Shown: piece after piece, positions 45,975 through 58,599 of the stretch
Layout of the letters: every line of letters starts with the position of its first letter
How positions within the stretch are numbered: position 1 is the first letter of the stretch
Assembly: GCA_031308135.1 (NCBI GenBank)
Contig: JAHLJT010009436.1
Span: forward strand, 215,301,420-215,365,419
Origin: Acheta domesticus
Taxonomy: Eukaryota; Arthropoda; Insecta; Orthoptera; Gryllidae
DNA length: 64,000 nt
Reading direction: 5' to 3'
Position numbers and translations under genes: made by a program
Notes under the pieces: generated by a model
What the model was told of the DNA's origin: nothing
The model's input: the letters and a program-made list of their open reading frames with translations, nothing else
Databases searched by the model: none

Positions 45975-46220
45975 CTGTAGAGTAGGGCTTTCCAACTGGC
46001 GGCCCGCCGGATCTTTTTGTGCGGCTCGTGACTGTTTTGAAACACTTTATTATACCAACCAAACACAATACAATTGCACGATTCATCTTACACATTGTTG
46101 TTTCAAATAATCTCAGTATTTACGGTAAAAACGATCTTGATTTTTTTGCGGCCCCCGGCTTAACTAGAATTTGATATGTGGCGCATACCCTCTAGTAAGT
46201 TGGACAGCCCTGCTGTAGAG
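45975..46220. mobile_element. Non-autonomous hAT MITE with 8-bp target duplication
   Basis: The element spans 45983-46212 (230 bp). Ends are TAGGGCTTTCCAAC and, reverse-complemented, CAGGGCTGTCCAAC, the classic hAT terminus with one end mutated at base 1. CTGTAGAG flanks it perfectly at 45975-45982 and 46213-46220; 8 bp is diagnostic of hAT. Subterminal GCGGCCC sequences occur near both ends. There is no transposase frame, so it depended on a hAT enzyme from elsewhere. Confidence 0.92.
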
Positions 46221-46224
46221 GGCC

Positions 46225-47035
46225 GCGTTATAGAGGTGGAGGAGAATTCAAAGGGCGCCCCGAGGGGGGCGGGGTGGGGGAGGGCACTGCAAAGGCTCGC
46301 GTCCTCGAACATGTTTGTGAATAGGATGCAGGATGATAAACAGATGTGCGGATATGACCAAAATGGTATCGTGACACTGCGTTCTCGGTAATTATTGAAC
46401 GACAAGTTTCTCAACTCCACGTCTAGGTAGGATTGTTTTTCATGAACATCAAGAAGTCATTACAACTTTGGTTTTAGAAAAGTGTACACACCAGGTTTTG
46501 AAATAATTCCTACACCACTGTATTCATACGGGACAGCGAAAAGAAGCGTGACCTATTGAGGTTATGATCGGAGCACCAACAAATGCATTCCGAAACTCGT
46601 ATTTGAGGACACTGGGATTTTCTTCTTTTACAAACTTGGTGTAATATTGTCTTTCTGAGTGTATCAGGAGAAGAGTCAGAAGCCTAGAGCTTGTCTCGGG
46701 TGGGGCGATGACCCGCTGGTGGGATATGTCTGTTTGGGGGAAATTCCGCAAGCCGAGGTGTAGGTCAACGCCGGATCTCACCATCCAGCGGGGAAAGATC
46801 ATAGCCAACTCACCATAAAAGCAAGCACTACACATACGGGACTAATGACAATAGCAGTTGACGTGCTCGGAAACACGGAGAAATAAATCAATCGATCTAG
46901 TTTCACGAAATACAGCAAGTTTCAAGGCATCTCAAATCCACTGAAACTTAATTCGTTTCAATTCAAGCCAAAACGAATTTTACACTCCACCCATCTCCTT
47001 ACATTCTCGTCCCCACGCTACTCTATCCCGCTCGA
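46225..47035. other. Mixed sequence, nothing firmly recognised
   Basis: A 103-codon minus frame (46524-46835) is of normal complexity, unlike most frames here, but resembles no family I know. Chance is likely. Confidence 0.4.
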
Positions 47036-47039
47036 CCCC

Positions 47040-47640
47040 TCGACACCGCTTGAGACACGCCACGGCGCAGTGCCCGACTCGCGTGGGCGGCGGGGCAGAC
47101 TCGCCGAGATGGGCAGTGGGCTCCCTCCGCGTGATTCCCAGAACTGAAGCGAGACCTATGCTAAGAGGGAGGGGGGGCACTCAGATGCACCCCGCTGCCG
47201 CCCCAGCGCCGCCGCCGCCTCCCCACCCTCGCCACCGCCCCATCGCCGCCGCTACCCCACCGCCCCCGCCGCCGCCCTGCCACCCTGCTGCCCCCGTCCT
47301 GCCGCCGCCACCCCACCGCCGCCGCCGTCCAATCGTCGCCGCCCCCGCCGCCGCCCCCGCCGCCCCCGCCGCCCCCGCCGCCCCCGCCGCCCCCGCCGCC
47401 CTGCCGCCCTGCCGCCTCCGCCGCCGCCGGAGGGAGCGTTGCGCGGGGAGTGCTCGGCCCAAGGGCGTCGCAGGGCGTCCGGGAGAGCTCGCCTCGCCGT
47501 CACTCCACCCGCCCTCTCCAAGCGCAGCTCACGACGTGCTGATTCGCAGAAGCGCTTGCTCTGCGAAGAGGTCACGGGGCTCTTGATGTAAGCAACGTCC
47601 AATGGCCAGTTCACGCGGGTGTGACGTGTTTTGCCTTTCG
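47040..47640. repeat. CpG island with GCCGCCCCC 9-bp array
   Basis: 47335-47410 contains about seven GCCGCCCCC units inside a larger CCG/CCCCA-rich tract (47195-47430). Poly-Ala, poly-Arg-Pro and poly-Gly frames up to 178 codons follow from the 9-bp period. Confidence 0.75.
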
Positions 47641-47644
47641 CGCG

Positions 47645-48275
47645 AAATGGGCTTCAAGCGAAATGTGGAAGGCCATTTTCCAGTTGAAATGTACTACGAA
47701 ATTAATTCCAATAAGAACGGGGTAAATAATTTCTAAAATTAATTCGAGTGCGTCGTCTAATGTATTAGTAATAGGATCATTTTACAGAGATTTACTTGTC
47801 CAAAAAATCGTTAGTAATTATTTTAAAAAAAATAGTATTCATGATAAAGAAGTGTACAGCACTCACCATTCGATTCTGTGTCTGGCGAGTCTGAATTTTC
47901 GCGCGCGGCTGGATCGGAGCATGCTCTGCAGCAGGCAGCAGAAGTCTTCAGCAGAGCCCAGCCATCGAAAGGAGTCTCGACTTACAGCAGCGCGGGCTAT
48001 ATAATGGACTAGCCGGCGCCTCAGTGGGTAGATTAGTCTGGGAATCAATCCTTAGTCGTAGTGCACTTCGTGTGTCAGTACTATTACGCCGACTGATTAC
48101 GTCTACGGTTTTGTGCTCCGTCTGGATTCTGGTGACCACGCAACGTTTAGAAATTTCTATTGGGGGACGGCTACTTGGTATTGGAGTTAGTTTTTCTCTC
48201 TAGGGAATTTGACAACTACTGGCACAATTTTGTTACCAGTGCGAATTTACAAAGTATAACTAAGCTAAAAATAAA
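47645..48275. other. AT-rich sequence, nothing firmly recognised
   Basis: A TATATAAT near 47998 is an isolated TATA-like match. No gene recognised. Confidence 0.45.
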
Positions 48276-48279
48276 TGGC

Positions 48280-48480
48280 CGTTTTTTTTCTTATTTAAGG
48301 TCGCAGCAACTTCTAGGTCATAAGCGAATACGTTCTTGTATCTACGCGGATGAAACGATATGCTGATGACAGGGGGTGAAAGGACAAACACAACCACGCC
48401 CGAGGCGGGACTCGAACCCGCGACCCTTCGGTCCGTGATCGCTACGGCACACTCTTAGCGATCTCGACCAACTGCTGTTA
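48280..48480 (-). mobile_element. tRNA-derived SINE, second copy
   Basis: On the minus strand: GTCGAGATCGCTAAGAG-like A-box region, CGCGGGTTCGAGTCCCGCC (B box; plus-strand 48404-48422), CTCGGGCGTGGTTGTGT, then GTTGCTGCGACCTTAAATAA and an A-rich tail (plus-strand T run at 48282-48289). It aligns with the SINE at 28294-28509 along the whole body. The target duplication is not evident, so the copy is probably older. Confidence 0.88.
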
Positions 48481-48489
48481 TTGTTACTG

Positions 48490-50270
48490 TCTTGTGTTCC
48501 TCGTTTTGATACCTTTCAGATTCCAAGAAAAAGCGTGAAACCCTAAAGATCAAACAACAGATTACTGTCAACAATTGCACGTGCAACGGCAAACAATGAG
48601 TATGATGTTGACAACACAACATCGTCGTCGACGACGACGACTGACGTGAACCAGGACTGACGACAGCCGCCAACGACCACGTCGACTCGTTACAGCCCCG
48701 GCCAAACGCTTGGTCCCTTTAGCGCCGGGGGCGCCACGATAAAGATCTATCTCTAATGGTGTCGGCCTCGTAAACATCGGCAGGTTGCTAGGGCGACGGA
48801 GGGGGGGTGGGGGGGGTGGCGCGCGCCCAGAAGCGGAACTCGAGGCCCCCGTGCAGGCTCAGCGCCGCGGCCGGGCAGATCTCGTGCCGGGAGGCGGACG
48901 CGGAAAATACTGCGGAATAATGGAAAACTCGCACGAAGGAGGTGGGACGTGGTAAGGAGCGGCAACTTTCTTTTATCGACACGCCGCCTCCGCGACGGAA
49001 GGTGCTACTTTCGGCGCGATTTTCCATCGAAAGTGTACAGCCCGAGGCACGGTCATGTTCAGGAAGTAGGTGTATGGAAAGTGGATACTATTTTTTCCCC
49101 TTCTTTAGCGTAAGGAGAATGTTAACAGGGAATGTCTAACATAAAACTAGCAGGGAGTTTTCTTTTCTTAAAATCATCAATATTACTAATTTCGGACCAG
49201 CGCTCTACTTCAGAAATTGAAGGAACACTATGTCGCTTTCGACCTTTTGAGTTGTGTCTGTGGTTTGATTCGGAGCCCAGGAATTCGGCAAAAACACAAA
49301 ACAATGAAACAGGTTCGCTTTTCGCTGAAAAATACTAATAATTGAAGCTGTTATTCCGTATATTCTCATACTGCGCGCACCGACAAAATACTCACACTCA
49401 GTGCGTCACTGCATACGAGACAGCTGACGTCAAGGTTCCAAGGAAGATGCCAACCGCCGTTAAATATTTGCTATATAAGTGCTGCGTTTGGAACAAATAT
49501 TCTTTCTTTTCTTTTCTTCTTCTTTGTTTTTGTTGTTGTTGTACGCACAAAGCTATTGTACGGTATAACATTGTAGTACTAATGTTATTGCTGTGTTTGT
49601 GAAGACTCTTTTGATTAACACGTTTAATTAATTGCAGTGCTACACGAGAGTATTATGTTTGTTATGTTTACAGAGTGTGCGTGCCACATTTTGGAAACTC
49701 TTTTAAAGTGGTTTGGTTCAGTAGGATTTCTTTACGTATGGACGCTAGTAGTGAACTACTAATTTTCAAAAGATAATAAACACTATTAAATATATCATTA
49801 AATTTAAAGGGTGTTTTGTCAGGTTTGTGATTAATAGAAACGTTCTCGGAAAAGATGAGATAATGAGGATATGCTCATGTATTCTGCATGGAATATTGTA
49901 TTACCGCCTGCTGTTCTACATATTCCACGAATCTGTTGTAAATGTGTAGGCAAATAGTATTCATTACATTCTTATCATTCATTCATTCTATTACTTAGGA
50001 ATTGAGTCCAGCATAGCACGGTAAGAATTTAAGAGAGTACTCGCAAACGTCATTTTTAAATACGCAAGAGAAACGATGGAAACACCCAACCTTTTAAAAC
50101 AGTATTTCAGCCTCACAAACGCGAGGAAAAGAAACGAAACGATACAAAGTATTAATAAATAACAAGCTCCACAAATACGCCCCAGAGAGAAACGTAAAAA
50201 ATAGCGGCAGCGAAATATTTGCTTTTTATATCCCACGGCGGGACCCCTATGAAGCCATCAAGTTCCCGTC
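48490..50270. other. AT-rich sequence with one CpG-rich block
   Basis: 48690-49030 is CpG-rich, with a G-run (48796-48820). 48620-48645 has a CGTCGTCGACGACGACGAC palindrome. CTATATAAG at 49470 is TATA-like. No gene recognised. Confidence 0.45.
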
Positions 50271-50279
50271 GTAAAACTT

Positions 50280-50700
50280 CCCACCCTCAATACGGCGGAG
50301 ACGGATGGGGGCGACGGTAACAGAACTCCGCTTCGGTAGGCTGCCCGCGGCACCTCCTCGGAAGGAGGACGGGGGGGGGGGCAGGCGAGGACGGGCGAGG
50401 ACGGCCGAGGACGGCCGAGGACGGGCGCGACGAGGGCGCCCCGCGTGCAGTGGGCCATAACTCGCCCGACCCGCGGGCCCGCGCCGCTATTAAAACAATT
50501 GAAAGCATCTTGCGCGCGCGCGGCATATGGTGGCGGCGGCGCCGGAAAGGGGGTGGGGGTGGGGGGCGGAGCTGGGGAGACGATAAGAAAACGGCGACGC
50601 GAGAGCAATATAAAGCAGAGCAGAGGGCAATTGAGCGGCGGCCGGATCCTTACGGAATATTTATTTGTATTTAAAGGCGCGGGCCAATCTTGGAAAAGGC
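50280..50700. other. CpG island with 10-bp tandem repeat
   Basis: Units of GAGGACGGGC or GAGGACGGCC recur four to five times (50387-50433), preceded by a G run. Frames on both strands are composition-driven. Confidence 0.55.
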
Positions 50701-50704
50701 ACGG

Positions 50705-51195
50705 CACGGGAGCCGTATTTGATTCAATAATCCGAAGGGAGATGCGTTCGAATGAGTGTCGTTGCATCGAGGATCGGCGGAAGTAAACCTTGGCTTCTGC
50801 CACATGCTAGATTGAGAGGGAAAAAATTATTCACATTTGAATACGTATATATTAGTATAAGTTTTTCTTTAACACAAGACATTACTATAACATTTCGAGA
50901 TTCTCTTAATGCAGAAATGCTCAATATACACAGGCTTGTAACTAAAATCTTCTTAGTACAATCGGGTGTCTTCCATGAGGAATAAGAACAAACAGAAAAT
51001 TCTCATATTACATCTAGGATTTTAAAACTTAACACATCGTATGAAGTGTGATGGGCACAATTTATAAGTCACAGTCATACGTTCATTCCTGATTCATTTA
51101 CTACAAAGAAAATCAAAAAGGAATTTATTTTGTTTTAGACGAATCTAATGTAGGAGTTCCAGTTAAAAAAAAACTGAACTATAAAATTACAAGAA
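50705..51195. other. AT-rich sequence, nothing recognised
   Basis: No gene or repeat seen. Confidence 0.5.
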
Positions 51196-51196
51196 G

Positions 51197-51801
51197 GAAT
51201 GGGTCAGTCCATATTAAATCAACACAGTTTTCTATCTCACCATTTTAGATTCAGATGAAATTTGACACATAGATAGTATGAATGAAGAACAAGAAAACCA
51301 CAAAGTTTGAGTAAAATATTTCCACCAGTTTGTGAAATATAGCCATGTAAATTTTACAAAATTAGGTTCCCGAAAAGTTTGAAATTGATGTAGAACCTCT
51401 CCAAATTAAGATAGAGAGCTGGAACAGGTGTCATTTTACAGCTTTCTTTATGGCCTTTTATAAGATATACAACTCAAAGGGGGTTGCGATCAAAAAGTTT
51501 TTCAAATTTGAATTTACAATTTTGATTTTGAGTTTCTTCAAAATGCTCATAAAAAAATTGAAAAAAATTCTAAAATAATCCCTATATGTTTCCAAACAGA
51601 TGGTGCAAGTTTAAAAATGGGACTGCAATGGATTCATATGGTAATCTTTACTTAAAATGCACAATATTTACATACTCTAGATTTTACTGATTTAAAATGC
51701 ATTTTATTCCACATTATAAGACCTAATATATACAAATTATTAATTTAGTGTTTTTTGTTGGTGAGTGTGTTGTGTTTTATTGTTATTGTTATTATTATTA
51801 C

Positions 51802-51856
<55 letters not shown>

Positions 51857-52541
51857 CCGCGGAACTTCATGCAATTGCATATTTTTATTGACTGTGCATA
51901 TCGAAAGAAAATGTATATAACTTTACCTATCACCAAAAATAAAACGAATCTACCCTATTTTTATTTTGCATGTATGCTATTTTTAGTTTAACTGCGTATT
52001 TTAATGTATGCCGTATATTTAAGTGCATATACTTCAGGTCTTATAATGTAAAATAAAATGCATTTCAAATCAGTAAAATCTAGAGTAAGTAAATATTGTG
52101 CATTTTAAGTAAAGATTACCACATGAACCCATTGCAGTCCCATTTTTAAACTTGCACCATCTGTTTCGAAACACTTAAGGATTATTTTAGAATTTTTTCA
52201 ATTTTTTTGAAGAAGAGCATTTTGAAGAAACTCAAAATCAAAATTTTAAATTCAAATTTGAAAAACATTTTGATCGCAACCCCCATTTAGTTGTATATCT
52301 TATAAAAGGCCATAAAGAAAGCTGTAAAATGACACCTGTTCCAGCTCCCTACCTTAATTTGGAGAAGTTCTACATCAATTTAAAAATGTTCGGGAACCGA
52401 ATTTTGTAAACTTTTACATGGCTGCATTTCACAAATGGGTGGAGACATTTACCTCAAAATGTGTAGTTTTCTGATTCTTCATTCATACTATCTAAAATGG
52501 TGAGGTAAAAAACTGTTGATTTAATATGGAATGACCCGAAT
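51197..52541. mobile_element. 1.34-kb foldback element with about 0.5-kb inverted arms
   Basis: The element spans 51201-52537. Ends are GGGTCAGTCCATATTAAATC and, reverse-complemented, GGGTCATTCCATATTAAATC. Arms of about 530 bp (51201 to about 51730, and about 52035-52537) pair along their length with scattered mismatches and small gaps. GAAT flanks both ends (51197-51200, 52538-52541), fitting a 4-bp target duplication. The roughly 300-bp centre holds an ATT microsatellite. No transposase frame. Superfamily not determined; a transcript would form a long dsRNA hairpin. Confidence 0.88.
51782..51855 (+). repeat. (ATT)n microsatellite in the foldback loop
   Basis: About 20 units of ATT, nearly perfect for the last 16. 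Frames across it read poly-Ile on both strands and are not genes. Confidence 0.95.
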
Positions 52542-52544
52542 GTT

Positions 52545-53870
52545 GTGTATGAAGTTGCATAGTGAGTTTAAATGTTCAGACTTGAAATATGATATTTCAC
52601 TGGATATCTCCACGCAGACCAGAGTATAGTTCACACGGCTTTTCTATGAATTTAAGAGACATACATGCACGACCCAAATAACACCTACCCAATGCTTCTG
52701 GATCATAACGCCAACGCGCTCCGTTCGACAATCGCACGCAAGCCGCGTTATGTGCAGGGTAAACGCTAAACGGCCAAGGAAAACATATAGCCCGTCGCAA
52801 GCCGCAGCAGGCAACGTAATCCGTTACTTAGTTAATAACCGGACGCAGCGAACAGCTGCGGGATCCGGAGAGCCATCGCCCCCCCCCCCCACGTTGCCAA
52901 CGCAGTCACCCCCTCTCCCCCACTGGCGTCCTCGCCACCCCGCCTCCCGGACATCCCGACTCGCGCCATTGCCCTAAACCCTCCACGGCTGGGTCATCGC
53001 TGCTACGCAGCACTCCGTGGCAGCGATCTCCTTTGCACTATTGTTCCTCGCTAATGACAACCATTGTCAGTGACTTTTCCTTTTCCTATTCTTGTGCATT
53101 TTCATTGAAAAATCTTGCTTCTACCAATATTATCTTCTTTTTCTGAATTTCAAGTTCTCCTTCCTCCAAAAAAAATTCTGTACACATTTAACATTAAAAT
53201 TAGGAAAAATAGTGTTGACACATGGCTACTCCTCAACCAATCCATTATCACTTTCTTATCAACAATCTTAGTATTACCTGTATTATTTTCATTACTGTCC
53301 ATTGATCTCTCCATCACAAAACGATGCATTTTTCATTTACGACTGTTCAGTTACTGTCGACTATGCGCTATATATTATGCAGCAACTTTACAAATTCTCC
53401 GACAATTAACAATGTGTCATCAAAAGTATTCCCGCTACCCCAACAATCGCCACCTCGATTTCCAACGACCATTTCAGCGCATGCCTTGACTTCACTTATT
53501 TACATATTACTCAGAGACCGATACACGTTCAGAATGCGGTATTAGTTTCACGCATCCTGATTCATGTATTTCGTGCTTATCCCGAATAAACTAACGGTCC
53601 CGGCCGGTTTCGCCAATAAAAGATCTACTGCGACTCAAACCAATATGAAAAAAAATCTCCTTCCGCAGTTTAAAAAAACATATTGGTACATGTTAGGCGC
53701 ACGTCTTAAAAAAACGCGCGTGAAAAAGAACAAACCCATACTACATAGAAAAACAGGAGTTGGCCGGAATAGAGATGTATAGTATCCAAAACGTGAGTGG
53801 ACTTCTCAACTTTTCTTCGCTAGATGATTTGCTACTCCGGCTCATGTCCCGCCCCCTTTGTTAACCACTG
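52545..53870. other. Mixed and AT-rich sequence, nothing recognised
   Basis: 52855-52980 is C-rich, with a run of ten C. The 124-codon plus frame at 53115-53489 is unrecognised. Confidence 0.45.
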
Positions 53871-53879
53871 ACGCTCCTC

Positions 53880-54710
53880 AGCAGTGCGAGGCGGAGGGCC
53901 GGCGCGGCGCGGCGCGGCGCGGCGCGGCGAGGCGAGGCGGCGGCTGGCGCGCAACCTGCCAGTGATTTGTGGAGTGATCAAGCGCGCATTTGGGTGGCGG
54001 CGGCGGCTGAGTCTGTGGCAGCGGGGGCAGCGGGCCGACGCTTCGCGGCTTTGGGGGCGGGGGCGGGAGGGCGGCTCCGTCCCCGGGGCGCGATCCATCA
54101 ACCCCCGCGCCGCCCCCGGGTGATGAATGGTCGCGCGGGCTGGTTCCGGTTCCGTTCTGGGCGTCGGCGGTCGGCGCCGGCACCGGAGCCGGAGCCCGGC
54201 CCGCTCGAGGTGCGAGAGGGTGATGCAGCCACCGCCGCCGCCACCGCCGCTGGAGGCGGTATGCAGAGAGCGCGAGGCGGCGCAAAGCCTCGCCACGTGC
54301 CACCGGCGCGGGGGCGGGGGGCACGTGACGGGGGCGGGGGGCGGGGACGGTGAGCGGGGGCGGGGAGGGCGTGGGCGGGGCGTGGGGCGCGGGACGCGGG
54401 ACGCGGCGCGCGTGCCCGGCCGAGGTGAGACGTGGTGAGCGGAGGTGAGGTGAGGTGTGTAGGGATGGAGGGATGTGATGCGAGGTGTGGAGGGTGGCGG
54501 AGCGGCTCCTGCTGCACGTGCGAAGGACGCCGGGGCGCCGGCGGCGACGTGCCATTCCAGGAATAGAGACGTCCGATACACGCGCCGCTCAACGGCAGCT
54601 CGTCTTTACTGCTCGATAGTATCGGCCGTCAAGCAAAGGGACGTGCCAAGGAAATCGATTACACGCGCGCCCTTGCGCGTGTCAGTCGCAGAAATCCGCT
54701 TTACAGAATA
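53880..54710. other. Large CpG island with GGCGC pentamers
   Basis: GGCGC/GCGCG units at 53901-53935, several GGGGGCGGG boxes of Sp1/GC-box type (54051-54066, 54308-54370), and GGTGAG-type repeats (54425-54480). Six overlapping frames up to 249 codons are Pro/Arg/Ala-rich in multiple phases. One of the larger islands in the window and a candidate promoter. Confidence 0.5.
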
Positions 54711-54719
54711 AGAGGTTTG

Positions 54720-56160
54720 CACACTATCCACCCGACATTATTTTGTACCAATTATTAAACAACACGTTGACTGTTGGCTAAGAGAAATACACACAAATGC
54801 CATCAAGAGATCACTGCAGTTTATTTGTGAGTTATTGCTATTTATGGAAATAATTTTATTTTGTAGGTGATAATATAAAACCGAAATAATCTGCCAGATA
54901 ATATTTTCATCTATCTAGTAATTATCTTTCACTAAAGCAGCGAGTTCATTACGTTTGGTAAACAAAACAGCGCAGGAATTGTGTCCATGCAAATTGAGAG
55001 CACAAGGCCTCTCTAGTCCTCTGTAAATCCCTTGTTTACCTACCACTGATTTGAATTGTATCCACACTATTTATTTTAAGTGGCAACAAACATGCTATCA
55101 GGCGAGCTATCATTGAATCACTTTATTCCAATTCGCCTACAAATTTACCAGATAAAATTACTGGCAATTAAAATTCCAGGGAATATTAATATGACGGAGA
55201 TGGGAAATACAAATGACTAAATGTATATATTTAGACGGCGTTATATTGATGTTAATCGATGGTTCACTTGCGTGGAAGATTTCTTGCGAGTTTGCGTTAT
55301 CGCGTAAATGGTAGACGTCAGTTACCTAACCGTTAATGAATGCCTGTATGTGGACGTACGTATAAACCCACATATACACACAAGAACATCCATCCACATG
55401 CACACACCCACATCACAGACCACACAGTATAAACAAATTCACATAGCATTTGTTTGCAGCGGGCTTAATTCCTCTCCGAAGCAGCACTGACCTGTTTATA
55501 GCATATGCATTGTCTGCAGACGTCTATGGCAGCAGAAACTGTTTTTCGCTGGGATTGAAGTTGAGAATTCACCTTGGGGTATAGACGTCATTGCCCTATG
55601 AATGGGGCGCGTAAGACGGCAAACCAACACGAATCCCTTACGTTTCCAGCCTTTACGTTACTTCAAATTCACTGTGATTTTGGTGCACCCTGTCCTCAAA
55701 TACCAGTAAGCCAGGAATTTTCCTATCAATAAAATAATGAAACGCAAATGTCTCAGTGTTCTGGCATCGGCAACTCCAAATGCCTCAAAGTTTCGCAAGT
55801 GGAGCCAGCAAATGTAACTATATTAAGTATTATATTTGAAAATGAACACAAATGGAAACAGTGGAATCTCTGCTATAAATACATACAGCAAAACACAGCA
55901 AGCTGAAACATGTACAATTCAATACGAGTTGAATTCGTTCATTACATTAGTTTTCAACATTCATGTATCTACAATTTTCGTATTTCTATGCAAGTTGTTT
56001 CCATGCTTAAGTGCCCACCTGTACAGCTTTGCATACCTCCAGCGGTTCGCGTGCCTCTGTATGAAAACCCGTACCTTCCAGTAATTGTAAATAATTTTAG
56101 AATTAACCAAGAAAATAAGATAGTTCCTTTCCTTTCCCAACGTACCTGTGAAGGTTCGAC
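54720..56160. other. AT-rich sequence, nothing recognised
   Basis: An imperfect CACA/CATC-rich patch lies at 55366-55430. No gene recognised. Confidence 0.5.
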
Positions 56161-56164
56161 ACTA

Positions 56165-57235
56165 TCACCGACGACAAAACCTCCACCGAGCCCGCGGCTT
56201 TGGACCCACGCATCGGGCCCCAGGGCCGAGCGACCGGGCACCGAGCGGCGTCGCCCGGGACGCGCAAGCCGCCGAGTGAGTTATCGCGGACGTGAGAATC
56301 GAACTGGGGGCTCTAAAGGAGCCGTACATCTCGCCTTTACAGCGGCCATCCGGACGGCGCGGGGCGGGACGGCACGGCGGCGAGGCGGAGGCCGCCCTCC
56401 CGGTCGCCACGCACACACGTTGCGGGACATGAAACTCCATGGGACTGGTCGAGTAACGAAGAAAAAAGGAGTTAAATAAATTGAGAGAATTGAGAGTGCG
56501 TTGTTCATAGAGTGCGAATGCCCAGGTCGAGCTAAGCAAGCAGTGCTGGGTGCTCACATTCATCTGTACTTCATGTTTTCACGGAAAATATTGCTTATTC
56601 TTGAATCTCAACAGTTACGCATAACTACAACACAATTTTACTTCTGAGTAGAAACAGTTCGGCTATGTCATCAGAACTTCAAGTTATTCGACATTCGCCA
56701 AACGGGGCCTTTTCAGACTGTCAAAGAACCCACGAGAAAGTGGTGAACCAGTGGAGGTTGGGGGTGATTGGTGGGATGGCTGTGCATACTGGGATGGAGG
56801 GAGGTGTGGGCGGTGGGTAAGAACGCGCAGTGGTAGGCAGGACCGAGGGATGCAGCTGGACGAAGGAGGTGGGCAGTGGGAACAGAGAGGGTAACAGGGT
56901 GGCGGGTTGCTGAAGGCTACGCCGAAGGGCTCACCGGGGAGACGACGTGAGGGGTAGCGGGGAGGGGGTGCAGAAGGGTGGATTGCAGGACGCAAGGTCG
57001 CCGCCAGGCTCCGCCCCCCGGGGAGCACCTCGGCCGCCAGGCGGAGGCTCGGCTCCGAGAAGCAGAACCAACTCCCGCCCGCTCGCCCAGTCGCGAGTTG
57101 GGGCGCTCAACTTTGCTGCGTTGTAGAGCGTCCACGGTCCAAGGCCGCTGGCCGGTTTTCGCGGTTCGTTTGCCGGCGGAAAGTCACGCTCGATTCATTC
57201 TCGCGAAGCAGAAGTTGCCGGAAGATTTATACGGA
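56165..57235. other. Two GC-rich blocks
   Basis: 56165-56430 is CpG-rich, and 56740-57235 is GC-rich with G-biased phrases. A 189-codon plus frame (55910-56479) crosses an AT/GC boundary and has no recognisable domain. Confidence 0.4.
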
Positions 57236-57239
57236 GGAG

Positions 57240-57920
57240 TGGTGACAACGCCAACTAGCTTGACGCCATGAAGTGCCCATTTTGTTAAAGGAGAATCCAT
57301 GTGTTTGTGTAAATAATTCGCAACAAAACTGAAGCGTGGTATTTGCTGAAAACACGCAACGAAATTGAGTTCGAACAAAATCGCAAATGAAATAGTGTCA
57401 ACATATACCTCTTGATGAGAAAAATAATTTATTTGGTCTTACTTAATATGATATTCTTTATTACGAGTGATATAACTTTAAATTAATAATAAATGTTTAA
57501 ATATTGCTGACAAATTTGAAAGAACTTGCTCTAGAACATTATTTTTAATATATAGCTTACGATTGAACTTTGTGGGTCCATTGAACTAGACATTAAAGTA
57601 TTCATTGGCATCAAACTTCAGTACAGCCTTTAAGACAAGTTTAAATCTGTGCGTATTTGACAAAGAGCGTTTTCAGAAACAATTTTTCATCAAGTCAATT
57701 TTATGAATTGAATCGCACGTTCAAGTGCCATGCAAAAATTAATAACTACAATGACGTAAGTATTGAAACCTAAAATATGAACACAGCCAGAAAACATATA
57801 CAAATTCACATTATCTACTGTTAGCGGACACTCAAGAAATGACGTAATACAATGACAGTTCGAAGAAGCTTGTAGATTTAATACCGGCGAAATAATTTAT
57901 GACGTAACTTTTCAATCCCA
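57240..57920. other. AT-rich sequence, nothing recognised
   Basis: No gene or repeat seen. Confidence 0.5.
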
Positions 57921-57924
57921 TCTG

Positions 57925-58257
57925 CACTGCGAAGTGCATCCACCGCCAGCACCAGCGCCGCGGTCCGTCAGGCGCGCCGCTTCGCCGAGCCATTTTTGCC
58001 CGCACGTGCGGGGATTGCGGTGGCGGCGAGAGCGGGCGCCTGTAATCCATCCGCAGCAGCGACAACGAGGGCTTAAGTTATTAAAACTGTTGTTTTTTCG
58101 TGTTAATTCCCATTCCGATGCGCCACTCGCACGTTCGAGGGCGAGCGCCGAGTGGGCGCTCCGCTGCCCATTAAGATTCACGCGCGCGCCGGTGCGAGAG
58201 TGGGTGGCGGGGGACGATGGCGGGGTGGATGGCAAGGTGAATGGCGGGGGGACGGTG
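57925..58257. other. CpG island
   Basis: CpG-rich sequence leading directly into the 14-bp G-rich array. The 154-codon plus frame (57934-58398) continues into the array and is unsupported. Confidence 0.45.
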
Positions 58258-58467
58258 GCAGGGGGACGGCGGCAGGGGGACGGCGGCAGGGGGACGGCGG
58301 CAGGGGGACGGCGGCAGGGGGACGGCGGCAGGGGGACGGCGGCAGGGGGACGGCGGCAGGGGGACGGCGGCAGGGGGACGGCGGCAGGGGGACGGTAGCA
58401 GGGGGACGGTAGCAGGGGGACGGTAGCAGGGGGACGGTAGCAGGGGGACGGTAGCAGGGGGACGGTA
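58258..58467 (+). repeat. 14-bp G-rich minisatellite, 15 units
   Basis: Unit GCAGGGGGACGG followed by CG in units 1-9 and TA in units 10-15, otherwise perfect. With period 14 the three phases cycle through one peptide repeat, so frames of 154-250 codons exist on both strands and are not evidence of a gene. Regular G5 runs could form G-quadruplexes. G-rich decayed sequence continues to about 58600. Confidence 0.97.
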
Positions 58468-58599
58468 GCGGGGGACAGTGGCGTGGGGACGGGGGCGAGG
58501 GGACGGTGGCGCGAACGGTGATGGGGAACTGGGGGGGACGGTGGCGGGAGGCGGGGGCGGGGGACGGGGCGGGGGACGGTGGCAGGGAACATATCGGGC

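Noticed and set aside
46524..46835. 103-codon minus frame of ordinary complexity
   Set aside because: No recognisable family, no neighbouring exon signals, and a length within chance expectation for this much DNA.
53832..54592. Minus frames of 249, 225 and 164 codons in a CpG island
   Set aside because: Simultaneously open Pro/Arg/Ala-rich phases on both strands reflect GC composition; no domain was recognised.
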